From positions 62,001 to 126,000 of the forward strand of contig NZ_LATZ01000001.1 of the NCBI RefSeq assembly GCF_000981385.1: a stretch of DNA of 64,000 bases, written 5' to 3'. The notes under the pieces were generated by a model. It did not search any database and had not been told where the DNA came from. It was given only the letters and a program-made list of their open reading frames with translations. Source of the stretch: Bacillus sp. SA1-12 (GTDB lineage Bacteria > Bacillota > Bacilli > Bacillales > Bacillaceae). How positions within the stretch are numbered: the stretch's first letter is position 1; every line of letters starts with the position of its first letter. Both the position numbers and the translations under genes were made by a program. Below are positions 46,514-54,537 of the stretch, piece by piece.

Positions 46514-47416
46514 TTATCCTTTTACAGAACCAGCAGCAATTCCCTCAACAATTCGATTACTAAAGAAGAAGAAGGCAATTAAAATTGGGATGATACTGAT
46601 CATAAGCGTTGCACCGATTGCTCCCCATTCAGTCATATACTGACCAATAAAGTTTTGAATCCCGACCGTTAATGTTTTATACTTATCAGAACTGATAAAG
46701 GTATTGATGAACACAAATTCATTCCAGTTGTAAATCATATTGATAATCACTGTTGTTGACAAAACTGGAGTGGTCATTGGCAGCGTAATTTGAAAAAAGA
46801 TCCGATGTATTGAACACCCATCGATGATTGCTGCTTCCTCTACCTCACGCGGCAGCGTATAATAAAAGCCTATCAAAATCATGATTGTAATAGGAAGGTT
46901 AAAGGCTGTATAAGACGCAACAACCGATAAAGGATGATCAATCAAATTAATTTTTTGGAAAAAGCTAAACAATGGAATTAAGGTAGAATGCACTGGAATC
47001 ATTAATCCTACCATAAACAAGCCAAGGACCAGTTTGCTTAACTTCCATTTCATTCTCGTAATTGCAAACGTGACAAAGCTAGCTAAAAGCACTGTCAATA
47101 TAACCGATAAAACAGTAATCCAGACACTATTTAAAAAATATAGACTAATATTTCCTTCCGTCCAAACCTTTAGATAATTTTCCCATTTTGGATTTACCGG
47201 TAACGCAAACGGAGAGTTATTGAACACTTCCTGGTTATCTTTTAATGAGAAAAAAAATAACCAAATAAGCGGATAAACCTGAAATATGGCAATCAAGCCT
47301 AAGGCTATATAGAGCAGTCCAAATCCGATTCTAGTTATCATTTTGTTCGATTGCTTCCCAGTTGAAAGAGGAGTAGTTATGTTTGATTGTGCTTGGTGAT
47401 TTTGTATGACACTCAT
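46514..47416 (-). CDS. xynG: CUT1 xylo-oligosaccharide permease (XynG-like)
   Basis: MalG-type permease (300 aa) with six transmembrane helices after a polar N-terminus (about 1-25). The EAA loop is EEAAIIDGCSIHRIFFQITLPMTTP and the C-terminus is GIAAGSVKG. AAAGGAG precedes ATG. It lies 17 bp after its partner permease and 42 bp before the GH52 start. Xylo-oligosaccharide transport is inferred from the xynDCEFG-like order and GH52. Confidence 0.82.
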   Translation of the reverse strand: MSVIQNHQAQSNITTPLSTGKQSNKMITRIGFGLLYIALGLIAIFQVYPLIWLFFFSLKDNQEVFNNSPFALPVNPKWENYLKVWTEGNISLYFLNSVWITVLSVILTVLLASFVTFAITRMKWKLSKLVLGLFMVGLMIPVHSTLIPLFSFFQKINLIDHPLSVVASYTAFNLPITIMILIGFYYTLPREVEEAAIIDGCSIHRIFFQITLPMTTPVLSTTVIINMIYNWNEFVFINTFISSDKYKTLTVGIQNFIGQYMTEWGAIGATLMISIIPILIAFFFFSNRIVEGIAAGSVKG

Positions 47417-47433
47417 GTTTTATTACTCCTTTC

Positions 47434-48312
47434 TTAATATTGAATTTCTTCGTCAGTTGCTGTTAATTTTCGGATCAGCCATGTGACAATAAGACAAATT
47501 AATAATAGGAAGAAACCAACCGCGCTTCCGTAGCCAAAGTTATAGGTTCCAAAGGCTTTTTGATACATATAAGATGCCATAACCTCACTGGCGCCATTTG
47601 GTCCTCCGCCTGTCATGACGTAAATTAAGTCAAAATATTTTAATGATCCAACAATCGCTAAGACAATCGTCACTTTAATTACACCTGCAATTAATGGCAC
47701 CTTTATTCTATACGCAATTTGAAACGCATTTGCACCATCAATTCTAGCAGCCTCAATTAATGACTCAGGAATATTCTTTAAAGCTGCATAATAGATCAAA
47801 ATGTAGAAGCCTGCATACTGCCAGATAATTGGTACGAATAACGCAGCTAAGACAAGATTCGGTTCTGCTAACCATGCAGGCGGATTTTTTGTGCCGAAAG
47901 ATAGTAATAAACTATTTACTAATCCGTTTGAAGGGTGGTAGATTTTAAGCCAAAGCTGGGCGATTGCCACTGACGATAACAGCATCGGTATTAAATAAAT
48001 CTTTCTTAAAAAATTTGCCCCTTTTATTTTTCCGGCAAGAATTAACGATATAACTAAATAACCGATTAAACTAACTGCAGAAAAAATTGCAAGTAAAAAC
48101 GAATGATAAGCACTTTTCCAAAATTCCGCATCCTTAATGAGCTTTGTATAATTTTCAAGACCGATAAAAGTCATTTCTCCAATTCCATCCCACTTCATTA
48201 AGCCGTAGTAGCCAGTTAATAGAATGGGTACATAGATTAAAACCATGATTAATAGAAGTGCAGGTAATACATATAAGGTTATAACCAGTTTATTGGACAT
48301 CACTTTATCCAT
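47434..48312 (-). CDS. xynF: CUT1 xylo-oligosaccharide permease (XynF-like)
   Basis: MalF-type permease (292 aa), six transmembrane helices. The EAA loop is IEAARIDGANAFQIAYRIKVPLIAG. AAAGGGGGGG precedes ATG. It pairs with the downstream permease; no ATPase gene is present, so a shared MsmX-type ATPase must drive it. The preceding hairpin separates it from the binding-protein gene. Confidence 0.82.
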   Translation of the reverse strand: MDKVMSNKLVITLYVLPALLLIMVLIYVPILLTGYYGLMKWDGIGEMTFIGLENYTKLIKDAEFWKSAYHSFLLAIFSAVSLIGYLVISLILAGKIKGANFLRKIYLIPMLLSSVAIAQLWLKIYHPSNGLVNSLLLSFGTKNPPAWLAEPNLVLAALFVPIIWQYAGFYILIYYAALKNIPESLIEAARIDGANAFQIAYRIKVPLIAGVIKVTIVLAIVGSLKYFDLIYVMTGGGPNGASEVMASYMYQKAFGTYNFGYGSAVGFFLLLICLIVTWLIRKLTATDEEIQY

Positions 48313-48355
48313 GATGACCCCCCCTTTCTTTCCACTTTCATCTTTTTAGGCATAG

Positions 48356-48393
48356 AAAAGGACATATCACCTTATTTATCGATATGTCCTTTT
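48356..48393 (-). terminator. hairpin between binding protein and permease genes
   Basis: AAAAGGACATATC (48356-48368) and GATATGTCCTTTT (48381-48393), a perfect 13-bp stem with a 12-base loop. Likely stabilises binding-protein mRNA and limits readthrough into the permeases. Confidence 0.75.
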
Positions 48394-48426
48394 CATCTTT
48401 ACATCCTTACAAGATAACTTGAGATA

Positions 48427-49737
48427 TTACTCCTCATTTGCAAGCGCTTCTTCGTGCTTGCTTGTAAATTCTTCAGGTGTTACTTCCTTTCCGAACAAAG
48501 CTTGGATCAAATTCAAATGTTCTTGTGCAACAGATGCACTCATTTGAACATCTGCATATAACGTAATATTGCTAGCAGAATTTAGTTCATTTAATACATC
48601 AATGTACATTTGCGGTAAATCAACTTTAGATGTATCAACCTTTGTTGCAGGAATAACTCCAGCATCTGTTACAGAGCGTTCTCCCCATTTTTTCACAAAG
48701 AATTCAACAAATTTCTTCGCTTCTTCTTTAACCTCTGATTTTTCTGAAACGAATAATCCTACACCAGGACCGCCAACAAAGCTGTTGATGTTCCCTTTCC
48801 CACCTTCAACTGTTGGGAATTTAAAGAAACCAACTGAGTCTCTAAACTCTTGTGGAACATCTTCGTTCGTTGTATAGTTTGGTAATTCCCATGATCCCAT
48901 TAAGTACATGGCAGCTTGTCCGTTCATAAACGGGCCTTTCGCTTCATCATTTGACAATCCATTGAAACCCTTTACAAAAGCATCCATTCCTACTAAATTC
49001 TGAATCTCTTCGGCAGCCTTTGTTAATGCAGGCTCTTCAAATGTTCCTGTACGATTTATTGCATTTGTTAATGTTTCAGAACCACCGATACGGTCTGCTA
49101 AATACATATACCACATAGATCCTGTCCAGCGATCTTTGTTTCCCAATGTAATTGGTGTTACACCATTATCAGCAAGTGTTTCCACAACATGTTTAAATTC
49201 TTCATAAGTTTTTGGTACTTCTAAATTATATTGTTTAAAAATAGCTTTATTATAATAGACTGGAGCAATATTTAACTCAAGCGGTAACCCATATGTTTTA
49301 CCATCGACTGCAAATGCTTCTGTTGTTCCAGAAATAAATTGATCTCCCAGCTCGCCTTCAAGCAAATCATCCAGCGGAGCAAACTTATTTCCCTTGACAT
49401 ATGGCTCCATAAAACCGGCAGCCCACGTCATACCGACATCAGGCAGTTCATTTGATGCTGATAATACCTTTAATTTTTCCTTGTATTGCTCATTACTTAA
49501 AATTTCCTGCTCAATTTTGACCCCCGGATTCTCCTTTTCATATTCTGCAGCAATATCGTTTACGATCTGATTATGCTGTTTAGAGCTTCCAGCAGGCCAT
49601 AAATGCATTAATTTAACGGTTACTTTGTCACCTGAATCACCTGCACCCCCTGTCTCACTTGATTCTGAACAGCCAGATAATACTAATCCAAGGATCATGG
49701 TTAGAGCAAATAGCAGTGTAATCGCTTTCCTTTTCAT
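48427..49737 (-). CDS. xynE: xylo-oligosaccharide-binding lipoprotein (XynE-like)
   Basis: SBP_bac_1 lipoprotein (436 aa). ATG 49737 follows AAAGGGGG, and the signal peptide ends in lipobox LSGC (about residues 18-21). A longer in-frame extension back to 49971 would run through the response-regulator gene and lacks a signal sequence, so it is rejected. MHLWPAGSSKQHNQIVNDIAAEY is a typical ligand-binding N-lobe. It begins the importer part of the cluster with its own -10 TATAAT. Confidence 0.85.
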   Translation of the reverse strand: MKRKAITLLFALTMILGLVLSGCSESSETGGAGDSGDKVTVKLMHLWPAGSSKQHNQIVNDIAAEYEKENPGVKIEQEILSNEQYKEKLKVLSASNELPDVGMTWAAGFMEPYVKGNKFAPLDDLLEGELGDQFISGTTEAFAVDGKTYGLPLELNIAPVYYNKAIFKQYNLEVPKTYEEFKHVVETLADNGVTPITLGNKDRWTGSMWYMYLADRIGGSETLTNAINRTGTFEEPALTKAAEEIQNLVGMDAFVKGFNGLSNDEAKGPFMNGQAAMYLMGSWELPNYTTNEDVPQEFRDSVGFFKFPTVEGGKGNINSFVGGPGVGLFVSEKSEVKEEAKKFVEFFVKKWGERSVTDAGVIPATKVDTSKVDLPQMYIDVLNELNSASNITLYADVQMSASVAQEHLNLIQALFGKEVTPEEFTSKHEEALANEE

Positions 49738-49792
49738 ATAAAAATCCCCCTTTGAATTGATACAAGATGCTGTATTCGCATTTACAAGCTCA

Positions 49793-49798
49793 TTATAG
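49793..49798 (-). promoter_or_regulatory. -10 box of the importer/GH52 transcript
   Basis: On the minus strand TATAAT (49798-49793) lies about 55 bp upstream of the binding-protein start. The -35 position reads TTATTT, which is poor and consistent with activation by the XynC-type regulator. Confidence 0.5.
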
Positions 49799-49852
49799 CA
49801 TCGGCATAATGCTGAAATAAGGTAACACTGATTGGGGAAAGTTCTACTTTTT

Positions 49853-50647
49853 TTAGTTTTCTCTCTCACTAATTGTGCTAGTTTTTCGAAAGCGGCTTGG
49901 TGTCTGCCCTTCATACTCTTTAAAGAGTTTAATAAAATATTTTGACGTATTATAGCCAACCTTCTCTGCAATTTCCGTAACAGATAAATTTGATTCTAAT
50001 AATAAATTCTTTGCCTTTTGCAGTCTGCTTCTTGTCAAATATTCACTAAAGGTCATATTGACCTGCTCCTTAAACAGAACACTAAAATAACTTGAATTTA
50101 AGTGTACATAATTTGCTACATCTTTCATCGTGAGCTGCTGATCGATATGTTTATCAATATAAACCAATGCTATTTGAATAGGAGTGTCCTCCTTGCGGTC
50201 CCCCTGTTTTACTACATCAACAAGCTTTTCATCAACAAATTTATAGATTCTGCCTTCACGCTCTCTTTGTTCCTTTACCTCAACTGCTTGCTCTACGGCT
50301 TCTATAAGTTTTCGTTTATTCAAAGGCTTTAATAAATAATTGAGAACACCTAATCGTATAGCTTCCTGGGCATATTCAAATTCTGAATAAGCGGAAATGA
50401 TTATCACAACTGGATTTTGCTGATGATCTTTTAAGAGCTTCAGCATTTCAAGTCCGTTTATCTCAGGCATTGAAATATCAGTTAGTAAAATATGAATCTC
50501 TCTTTCCTTCAGGATTGAAATGGCTTCATTTGCCCCTTCTGCACTGATCACTTCATAATTGACACTTGCCCATCCTTCAAGTGTTTTTTTTAATCCTTCC
50601 CGTGTTTTCGGTTCATCATCAACAATTAAAATCGTCTTTTTTTGCAT
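49853..50647 (-). CDS. xynC: AraC-type response regulator (XynC-like)
   Basis: Receiver domain (about 1-120) with phospho-acceptor D57 in LLTDISMPEING and lysine in LLKPLNKRKL, followed by a two-helix-turn-helix AraC domain (about 160-262; MKDVANYVHLNSSYFSVLF and KYFIKLFKEYEGQTPSRFRK). At 264 aa it lacks the long middle segment seen in AraT. Its ATG overlaps the kinase stop by one base (TAATG). It probably activates the xylo-oligosaccharide importer. Confidence 0.87.
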   Translation of the reverse strand: MQKKTILIVDDEPKTREGLKKTLEGWASVNYEVISAEGANEAISILKEREIHILLTDISMPEINGLEMLKLLKDHQQNPVVIIISAYSEFEYAQEAIRLGVLNYLLKPLNKRKLIEAVEQAVEVKEQREREGRIYKFVDEKLVDVVKQGDRKEDTPIQIALVYIDKHIDQQLTMKDVANYVHLNSSYFSVLFKEQVNMTFSEYLTRSRLQKAKNLLLESNLSVTEIAEKVGYNTSKYFIKLFKEYEGQTPSRFRKTSTISEREN

Positions 50648-52389
50648 TAGCTGCTACCCCCATTTATTGGCACCTCAAATGTTAAACAAGTTCCCTTATT
50701 TACTTCACTTGAAATAACGATTTTCCCTAGATTATTTTCATTATAGTAAAGCTGTAACCGTTTGTTTACGTTAGCAATAGCCATTCCATTTCCCTTAATA
50801 GAGGACACCTTTCCCGAATCAATGACAGTCATAATCCGGTCAATCGTTTCTTGATCCATCCCTGGACCGTTATCTTTTATAGATATGACCAAATTGCCTG
50901 ATGATCTTGAAGGCTGGACACTGACTAGTACATAGCCTTTGCCCGCTTTGTTTCCTACTCCATGTAAAATAGCATTTTCAACTATTGGCTGAATTAATAG
51001 TTTAGGAATTTTAACATGTTCAAATTGTTTTGGTATATCAACGCTCCAAGTAAAGCGATCTCCAAAGCGCATTTTCATAAGCTGCATATACATTTCCACA
51101 TGCTCAAGTTCCTGTTTTATCATCACCCATTCATCTTGATGATTTCTGCTGATTGTGTAACGGAATAACTCAGACATGGCAATAACGGAATCTGCTAATT
51201 CGTCCTCTCCTTTTTCATCAAGTGACCAATATAAAGCATCTAATGTATTAAACAAAAAATGAGGATTAATTTGTGATTGCAATGCTTTTAACTCAGCCTG
51301 CCCCTTTAAGATTTCTTTTTCATAAACAACTTGGATTAAATGATTTGTATTTTCTACTAATTGGTTATAGGTTTTATTTAATTCATTAATCTCAATTGTC
51401 GAGGCAATCTCTGGATTCAGCTTAAGCTCACCATCTCCTGCCTTTTTCATCGTCGTGGTTAATTTTAATATTGGACTAGTAATCATCGAAGATAACAAGA
51501 TGGACGATATGAGAAAAATGAAAAAACCAAGTGCACCAGATAAAAGGATAGCCGTTCGTAATACTGGAGTCCCTTTCATCAATGTGTCAACAGGTGTTAA
51601 GATATGCAGCGTCCATCCGGTAACCTCTGATTTTTCCTTAACATGCATGAAATCGTTTCCATTTATGGGTGTGACACTCGTTTTTTCTGAGATAATCGGC
51701 CTGATATCTCCTTCATAATTTGATGTAATTTGATGACGATTTTGATCAACCAAAATCATATATTCATTAGCCTTACCGGTGTCGTTAAACTCAAAATACT
51801 TTGAATGGATTTGTATTAATAGATAACCGCCATTTGAAAACCAGCGATCCACTAAACTAACCCGCCTGATTGCCAGAAGAAACTCAGGCTCTTTTGGATC
51901 TTGTCCAATCCATACCAACTTCCCTTCTGCACGATCTGCTTCAATAATCCATTTATAATCAATCCGAGAAAACAGCCCATCACCATCTAGCGGGGTGAGT
52001 TTTCGAAAATCCTTAGAATAGATTTCAAAAGCATTTATTCCATTTGAAAACACTTGAAAGGTGTTACCAACCTGCATTAATGCTTGCCTCTCACTAAAGC
52101 TTGCAAGCTTACCTTTTGTTTCAGCCAAAAGCAGCTGTTGAACATAAGAGTTTGTTGCCACCTGTTTAGTCAGCATATCAATTTGTTGAAATAATGATTC
52201 CATCCTTCCGCTTGCTTCGATAGCGGTTTGTTGAATTTGCTTTTCAGCGTTGCCTTTTAATAAATTTGATACAATGTGATAGGTCATAATCCCAACAAAA
52301 CATAGGACAATAATCATGACAGTTAAAAAAACAAGTAAGATTTGATTGCGCAATGTATTGTATTTTCCCAGCTTTAACCACATATACAT
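50647..52389 (-). CDS. xynD: YesM-type sensor histidine kinase (XynD-like)
   Basis: Membrane kinase (580 aa). It has TM1 about 17-40, an extracellular Cache-like domain 41-275, TM2 about 279-301, HAMP 302-355, phospho-acceptor H377 in PHFLFNTL, and HATPase_c about 440-575 (VENAILHG, DNGPGMD). It is co-translated with the response regulator. There is no separate sensor binding protein as in araPST, so it probably senses through its own Cache domain or XynE. GAAAGG precedes ATG. Confidence 0.86.
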   Translation of the reverse strand: MYMWLKLGKYNTLRNQILLVFLTVMIIVLCFVGIMTYHIVSNLLKGNAEKQIQQTAIEASGRMESLFQQIDMLTKQVATNSYVQQLLLAETKGKLASFSERQALMQVGNTFQVFSNGINAFEIYSKDFRKLTPLDGDGLFSRIDYKWIIEADRAEGKLVWIGQDPKEPEFLLAIRRVSLVDRWFSNGGYLLIQIHSKYFEFNDTGKANEYMILVDQNRHQITSNYEGDIRPIISEKTSVTPINGNDFMHVKEKSEVTGWTLHILTPVDTLMKGTPVLRTAILLSGALGFFIFLISSILLSSMITSPILKLTTTMKKAGDGELKLNPEIASTIEINELNKTYNQLVENTNHLIQVVYEKEILKGQAELKALQSQINPHFLFNTLDALYWSLDEKGEDELADSVIAMSELFRYTISRNHQDEWVMIKQELEHVEMYMQLMKMRFGDRFTWSVDIPKQFEHVKIPKLLIQPIVENAILHGVGNKAGKGYVLVSVQPSRSSGNLVISIKDNGPGMDQETIDRIMTVIDSGKVSSIKGNGMAIANVNKRLQLYYNENNLGKIVISSEVNKGTCLTFEVPINGGSS

Positions 52390-52788
52390 TCAACCTTTCA
52401 AATACTATATGATAAAAGTTTCTACTATTATCTCTACTAATTTATCACATAACTTTTTACTTTTATAGATTGAAAACGTTGGAGAATTCTTTTTCTTCTT
52501 TCTATTATTCTATTAAAAAAACTATTCAACTTATTTAGTCATGAATGAAATAACTGTAGATAATGAGGGAATAATAAAAGTGGTGGAAGACACCACAAAC
52601 TTCAATGTGGAGGGATATACTTTGAAAATGTTTCTTTTTCACTTAAGCCCGTCTTTAACAATTAACGTTTATCGAACTTTAAAGCGTTTACGTATGTTAA
52701 TGCACAAACTAAGTTGGCTGCTTACCGCTCCAACTATTGCTAAGTGATAATCATTTTTAAAAGATGTTAAAACTCACATTGTAAGCTT
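52390..52788. other. AT-rich intergenic region, no supported gene
   Basis: Between the kinase gene and the bshB2 terminator. A 68-codon plus-strand frame (52541-52747) has no ribosome site or recognisable domain. GTGGTG...CACCAC near 52580-52596 is a short inverted repeat. The kinase promoter should lie at the left end but I cannot fix it. Confidence 0.4.
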
Positions 52789-52845
52789 AAAGAAAGAGGT
52801 TGTCTAAGAAGGTTCTAACCTTGGTTTTAGACAGCCTCTTTCTTT
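52789..52845 (-). terminator. terminator after bshB2 (AGAGGCTGTC family)
   Basis: The 19-base arm at 52789-52807 pairs with 52827-52845 with one G-U pair. The loop holds an AAGGTT/AACCTT helix. It directly follows the bshB2 stop on the minus strand. Confidence 0.8.
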
Positions 52846-52847
52846 GC

Positions 52848-53540
52848 CTAAATAATAGAGTTTTTGTTGATACCAAATGGCCCGTTTGCCTGAATAAAGT
52901 ATTCATATTCTGAAAATTGGTTTATTGCTTTTTGGTCATTTCCCCATACCCATTCATCCATAGCAGATTGCGTTTGGTGTGCTCGAAAACCATATAGCTT
53001 CTCTAAAAAATATTTTCGAATCGTAATCTTTAATAGCTGATCTTGGGAGAAGCCGTAACTCGTTGGGTCTTGAGCTACATTTGACCAGCAAACGTAAAAC
53101 AGGTCGGCCCTAGGATTTTCCGTTTTATAAACAGAATAAGCTTCTTTCGCAGCACGTCCTATAGCACAATGATCTGAATGACCACCTAATATTTCATGAA
53201 ATGTTATAATTGCATCAGGCATAACCTCGGTCATATGAGATAAAACCATTTGTTTAAGTGTTTCAATAGGTTGAATTTCCAATAACTTATCTCGAAGCCC
53301 TAAAAAACGTAAATCACTTATTTTTAAAGCCTTGCAGGCATCGATTAATTCTTGTTCCCGAATCACAGGAAGACTTTCCCTCGTTGCAACAGGAGGAACG
53401 CCCATTCTCCTTCCCATTTCCCCTTTTGTTGCACATAACAGCACAACACGATGACCCTCACTTGCATACTTTGCCAACGTGCCCCCACATATAAATGTTT
53501 CATCATCAGGATGTGCAAAAACCGCTAAAATTGTCCCCAT
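52848..53540 (-). CDS. bshB2: bacillithiol biosynthesis deacetylase BshB2
   Basis: PIG-L/LmbE-fold zinc deacetylase (230 aa) removing acetyl from GlcNAc-malate during bacillithiol synthesis. The zinc motif is AHPDDE (about 9-14) and the distal histidine is in GGHSDHCAIGR (about 118-128). CATKGEMGRR is characteristic of BshB proteins. AAGGGGGG precedes ATG. It follows a YojF gene by 21 bp, the same pairing as B. subtilis yojF-yojG. Confidence 0.92.
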   Translation of the reverse strand: MGTILAVFAHPDDETFICGGTLAKYASEGHRVVLLCATKGEMGRRMGVPPVATRESLPVIREQELIDACKALKISDLRFLGLRDKLLEIQPIETLKQMVLSHMTEVMPDAIITFHEILGGHSDHCAIGRAAKEAYSVYKTENPRADLFYVCWSNVAQDPTSYGFSQDQLLKITIRKYFLEKLYGFRAHQTQSAMDEWVWGNDQKAINQFSEYEYFIQANGPFGINKNSII

Positions 53541-53561
53541 ATGTACCCCCCTTAAAGATCC

Positions 53562-53870
53562 TCATATTGAAAAAGGTGAAGTGCTGATTTCTAGTGTCCG
53601 GGCTAAGCGGTCAACATGGTCAAAGCTGCTGATCACCACTAACTCCTCTGACAACATCATATGTGTTAAACCATCAACTTGAATAATTGATTGCTGCTGA
53701 TCAAGTTCTAAATACACCCTATAGATTTGATCTCCTTTTACATGAACATCAAATAACGTAGCTTTTCCGTTACGAAAATAACCGCCAGGATTTACCTCAT
53801 GATGCAGATAAATCTTCCTTCCGATCCATTGCCTGAGTTTCTCCAACAATGCCTCTGAATTAATCGGCAC
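53562..53870 (-). CDS. yojF: YojF-family (DUF1806) protein
   Basis: A 102-aa protein of the YojF/DUF1806 kind. IYLHHEVNPGGYFRNGKATL and the following YRVYLEL...VDGLTHM recall YojF, though with clear divergence. GTG at 53870 is six bases from GGGGTGGGG; a TTG one codon earlier is too close. Function is unknown, but it is coupled to the BshB2 deacetylase, so a role in bacillithiol metabolism is likely. Confidence 0.75.
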   Translation of the reverse strand: MPINSEALLEKLRQWIGRKIYLHHEVNPGGYFRNGKATLFDVHVKGDQIYRVYLELDQQQSIIQVDGLTHMMLSEELVVISSFDHVDRLARTLEISTSPFSI

Positions 53871-53914
53871 CAATTACCCCACCCCGATTCCATTAATATC
53901 ACACTTCATCTAAT

Positions 53915-54307
53915 CTACTTAAGATCCTGTTGATCGACATTAAGTTCAATCAAATTCAAATCAGGATCCATGCAAAATATTTGCGCAAAACCACTAATAC
54001 TATTTGGCTTTTCGATTATTTTTATCCCTAGAGTTTTAAGGTGTTTCAAAGTCTTCTCATAATCCTTTACACGAATTGCAAAATGGCCTTCCTTTGAATT
54101 TATTTCAGGATCAGATCGGAATGTTGAAGACTCCTGCTGTACGATTAAATGAAGCTGCTGATTTCCCACTTGATACCAGGCACCTGGAAAATCAAAATCA
54201 GGACGATCAAGTTCTTTAAAACCTAACATATCCCCATAAAAATGCTTTGCTTTTTCCAAATTCGTAACTGAAAGACTGACATGGTGAATGCTTTCCACTT
54301 CAATCAA
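53915..54307 (-). CDS. VOC/glyoxalase-family protein
   Basis: Vicinal-oxygen-chelate protein (130 aa) with two beta-alpha-beta-beta-beta modules. Metal ligands H9 (IHHVSLSV), H53 (LHLIV), H74 (GHFAIRV) and E121 (NLIELNV) are in the usual places, so a metal-dependent enzyme (glyoxalase, fosfomycin or bacillithiol transferase type) is possible. The start is TTG, ten bases from AAAGGAG. It leads a probable operon with yojF and bshB2, which hints at a thiol-dependent activity (inference). Confidence 0.8.
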   Translation of the reverse strand: MIEVESIHHVSLSVTNLEKAKHFYGDMLGFKELDRPDFDFPGAWYQVGNQQLHLIVQQESSTFRSDPEINSKEGHFAIRVKDYEKTLKHLKTLGIKIIEKPNSISGFAQIFCMDPDLNLIELNVDQQDLK

Positions 54308-54352
54308 TATGTAACAACTCCTTTTTCATAACTGTATTTAATATTTGCAAAC

Positions 54353-54382
54353 GCATTCAATCGGCGGTTACTTAACATTCTA
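54353..54382 (+). promoter_or_regulatory. candidate sigma-G promoter of the germinant receptor operon
   Basis: GCATT (54353-54357), 18 bases, then CATTCTA (54376-54382). The -10 fits CATNMTA fully and the -35 fits GHATR except at the last base. The leader to the start is about 150 nt. Forespore expression is expected for GerA-family operons. Confidence 0.5.
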
Positions 54383-54537
54383 CTATGGTATGTTCATGAC
54401 TAAAAATAATTTGCCTTCATTTTATATGTGATTTTTTCAGCTTGTGTCAGAGGAAAATAGTGTATGAAAACCATAAAGAAGGAAAGTATAAAAACAACTT
54501 GCAAGATCAGAGCCCCTAAATAAATGGAGAATAAGAC

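Noticed and set aside
49738..49971. 78-residue N-terminal extension of the xylo-oligosaccharide-binding protein
   Set aside because: It overlaps the response regulator gene, has no ribosome site, and would bury the lipoprotein signal peptide.
52460..52480. TGAAAACGTTGGAG as a cre site before the xynD-like kinase
   Set aside because: Three mismatches in the right half; too weak to list.
52541..52747. 68-codon plus-strand frame before bshB2
   Set aside because: No ribosome site, no recognisable domain, AT-rich composition; better treated as non-coding.
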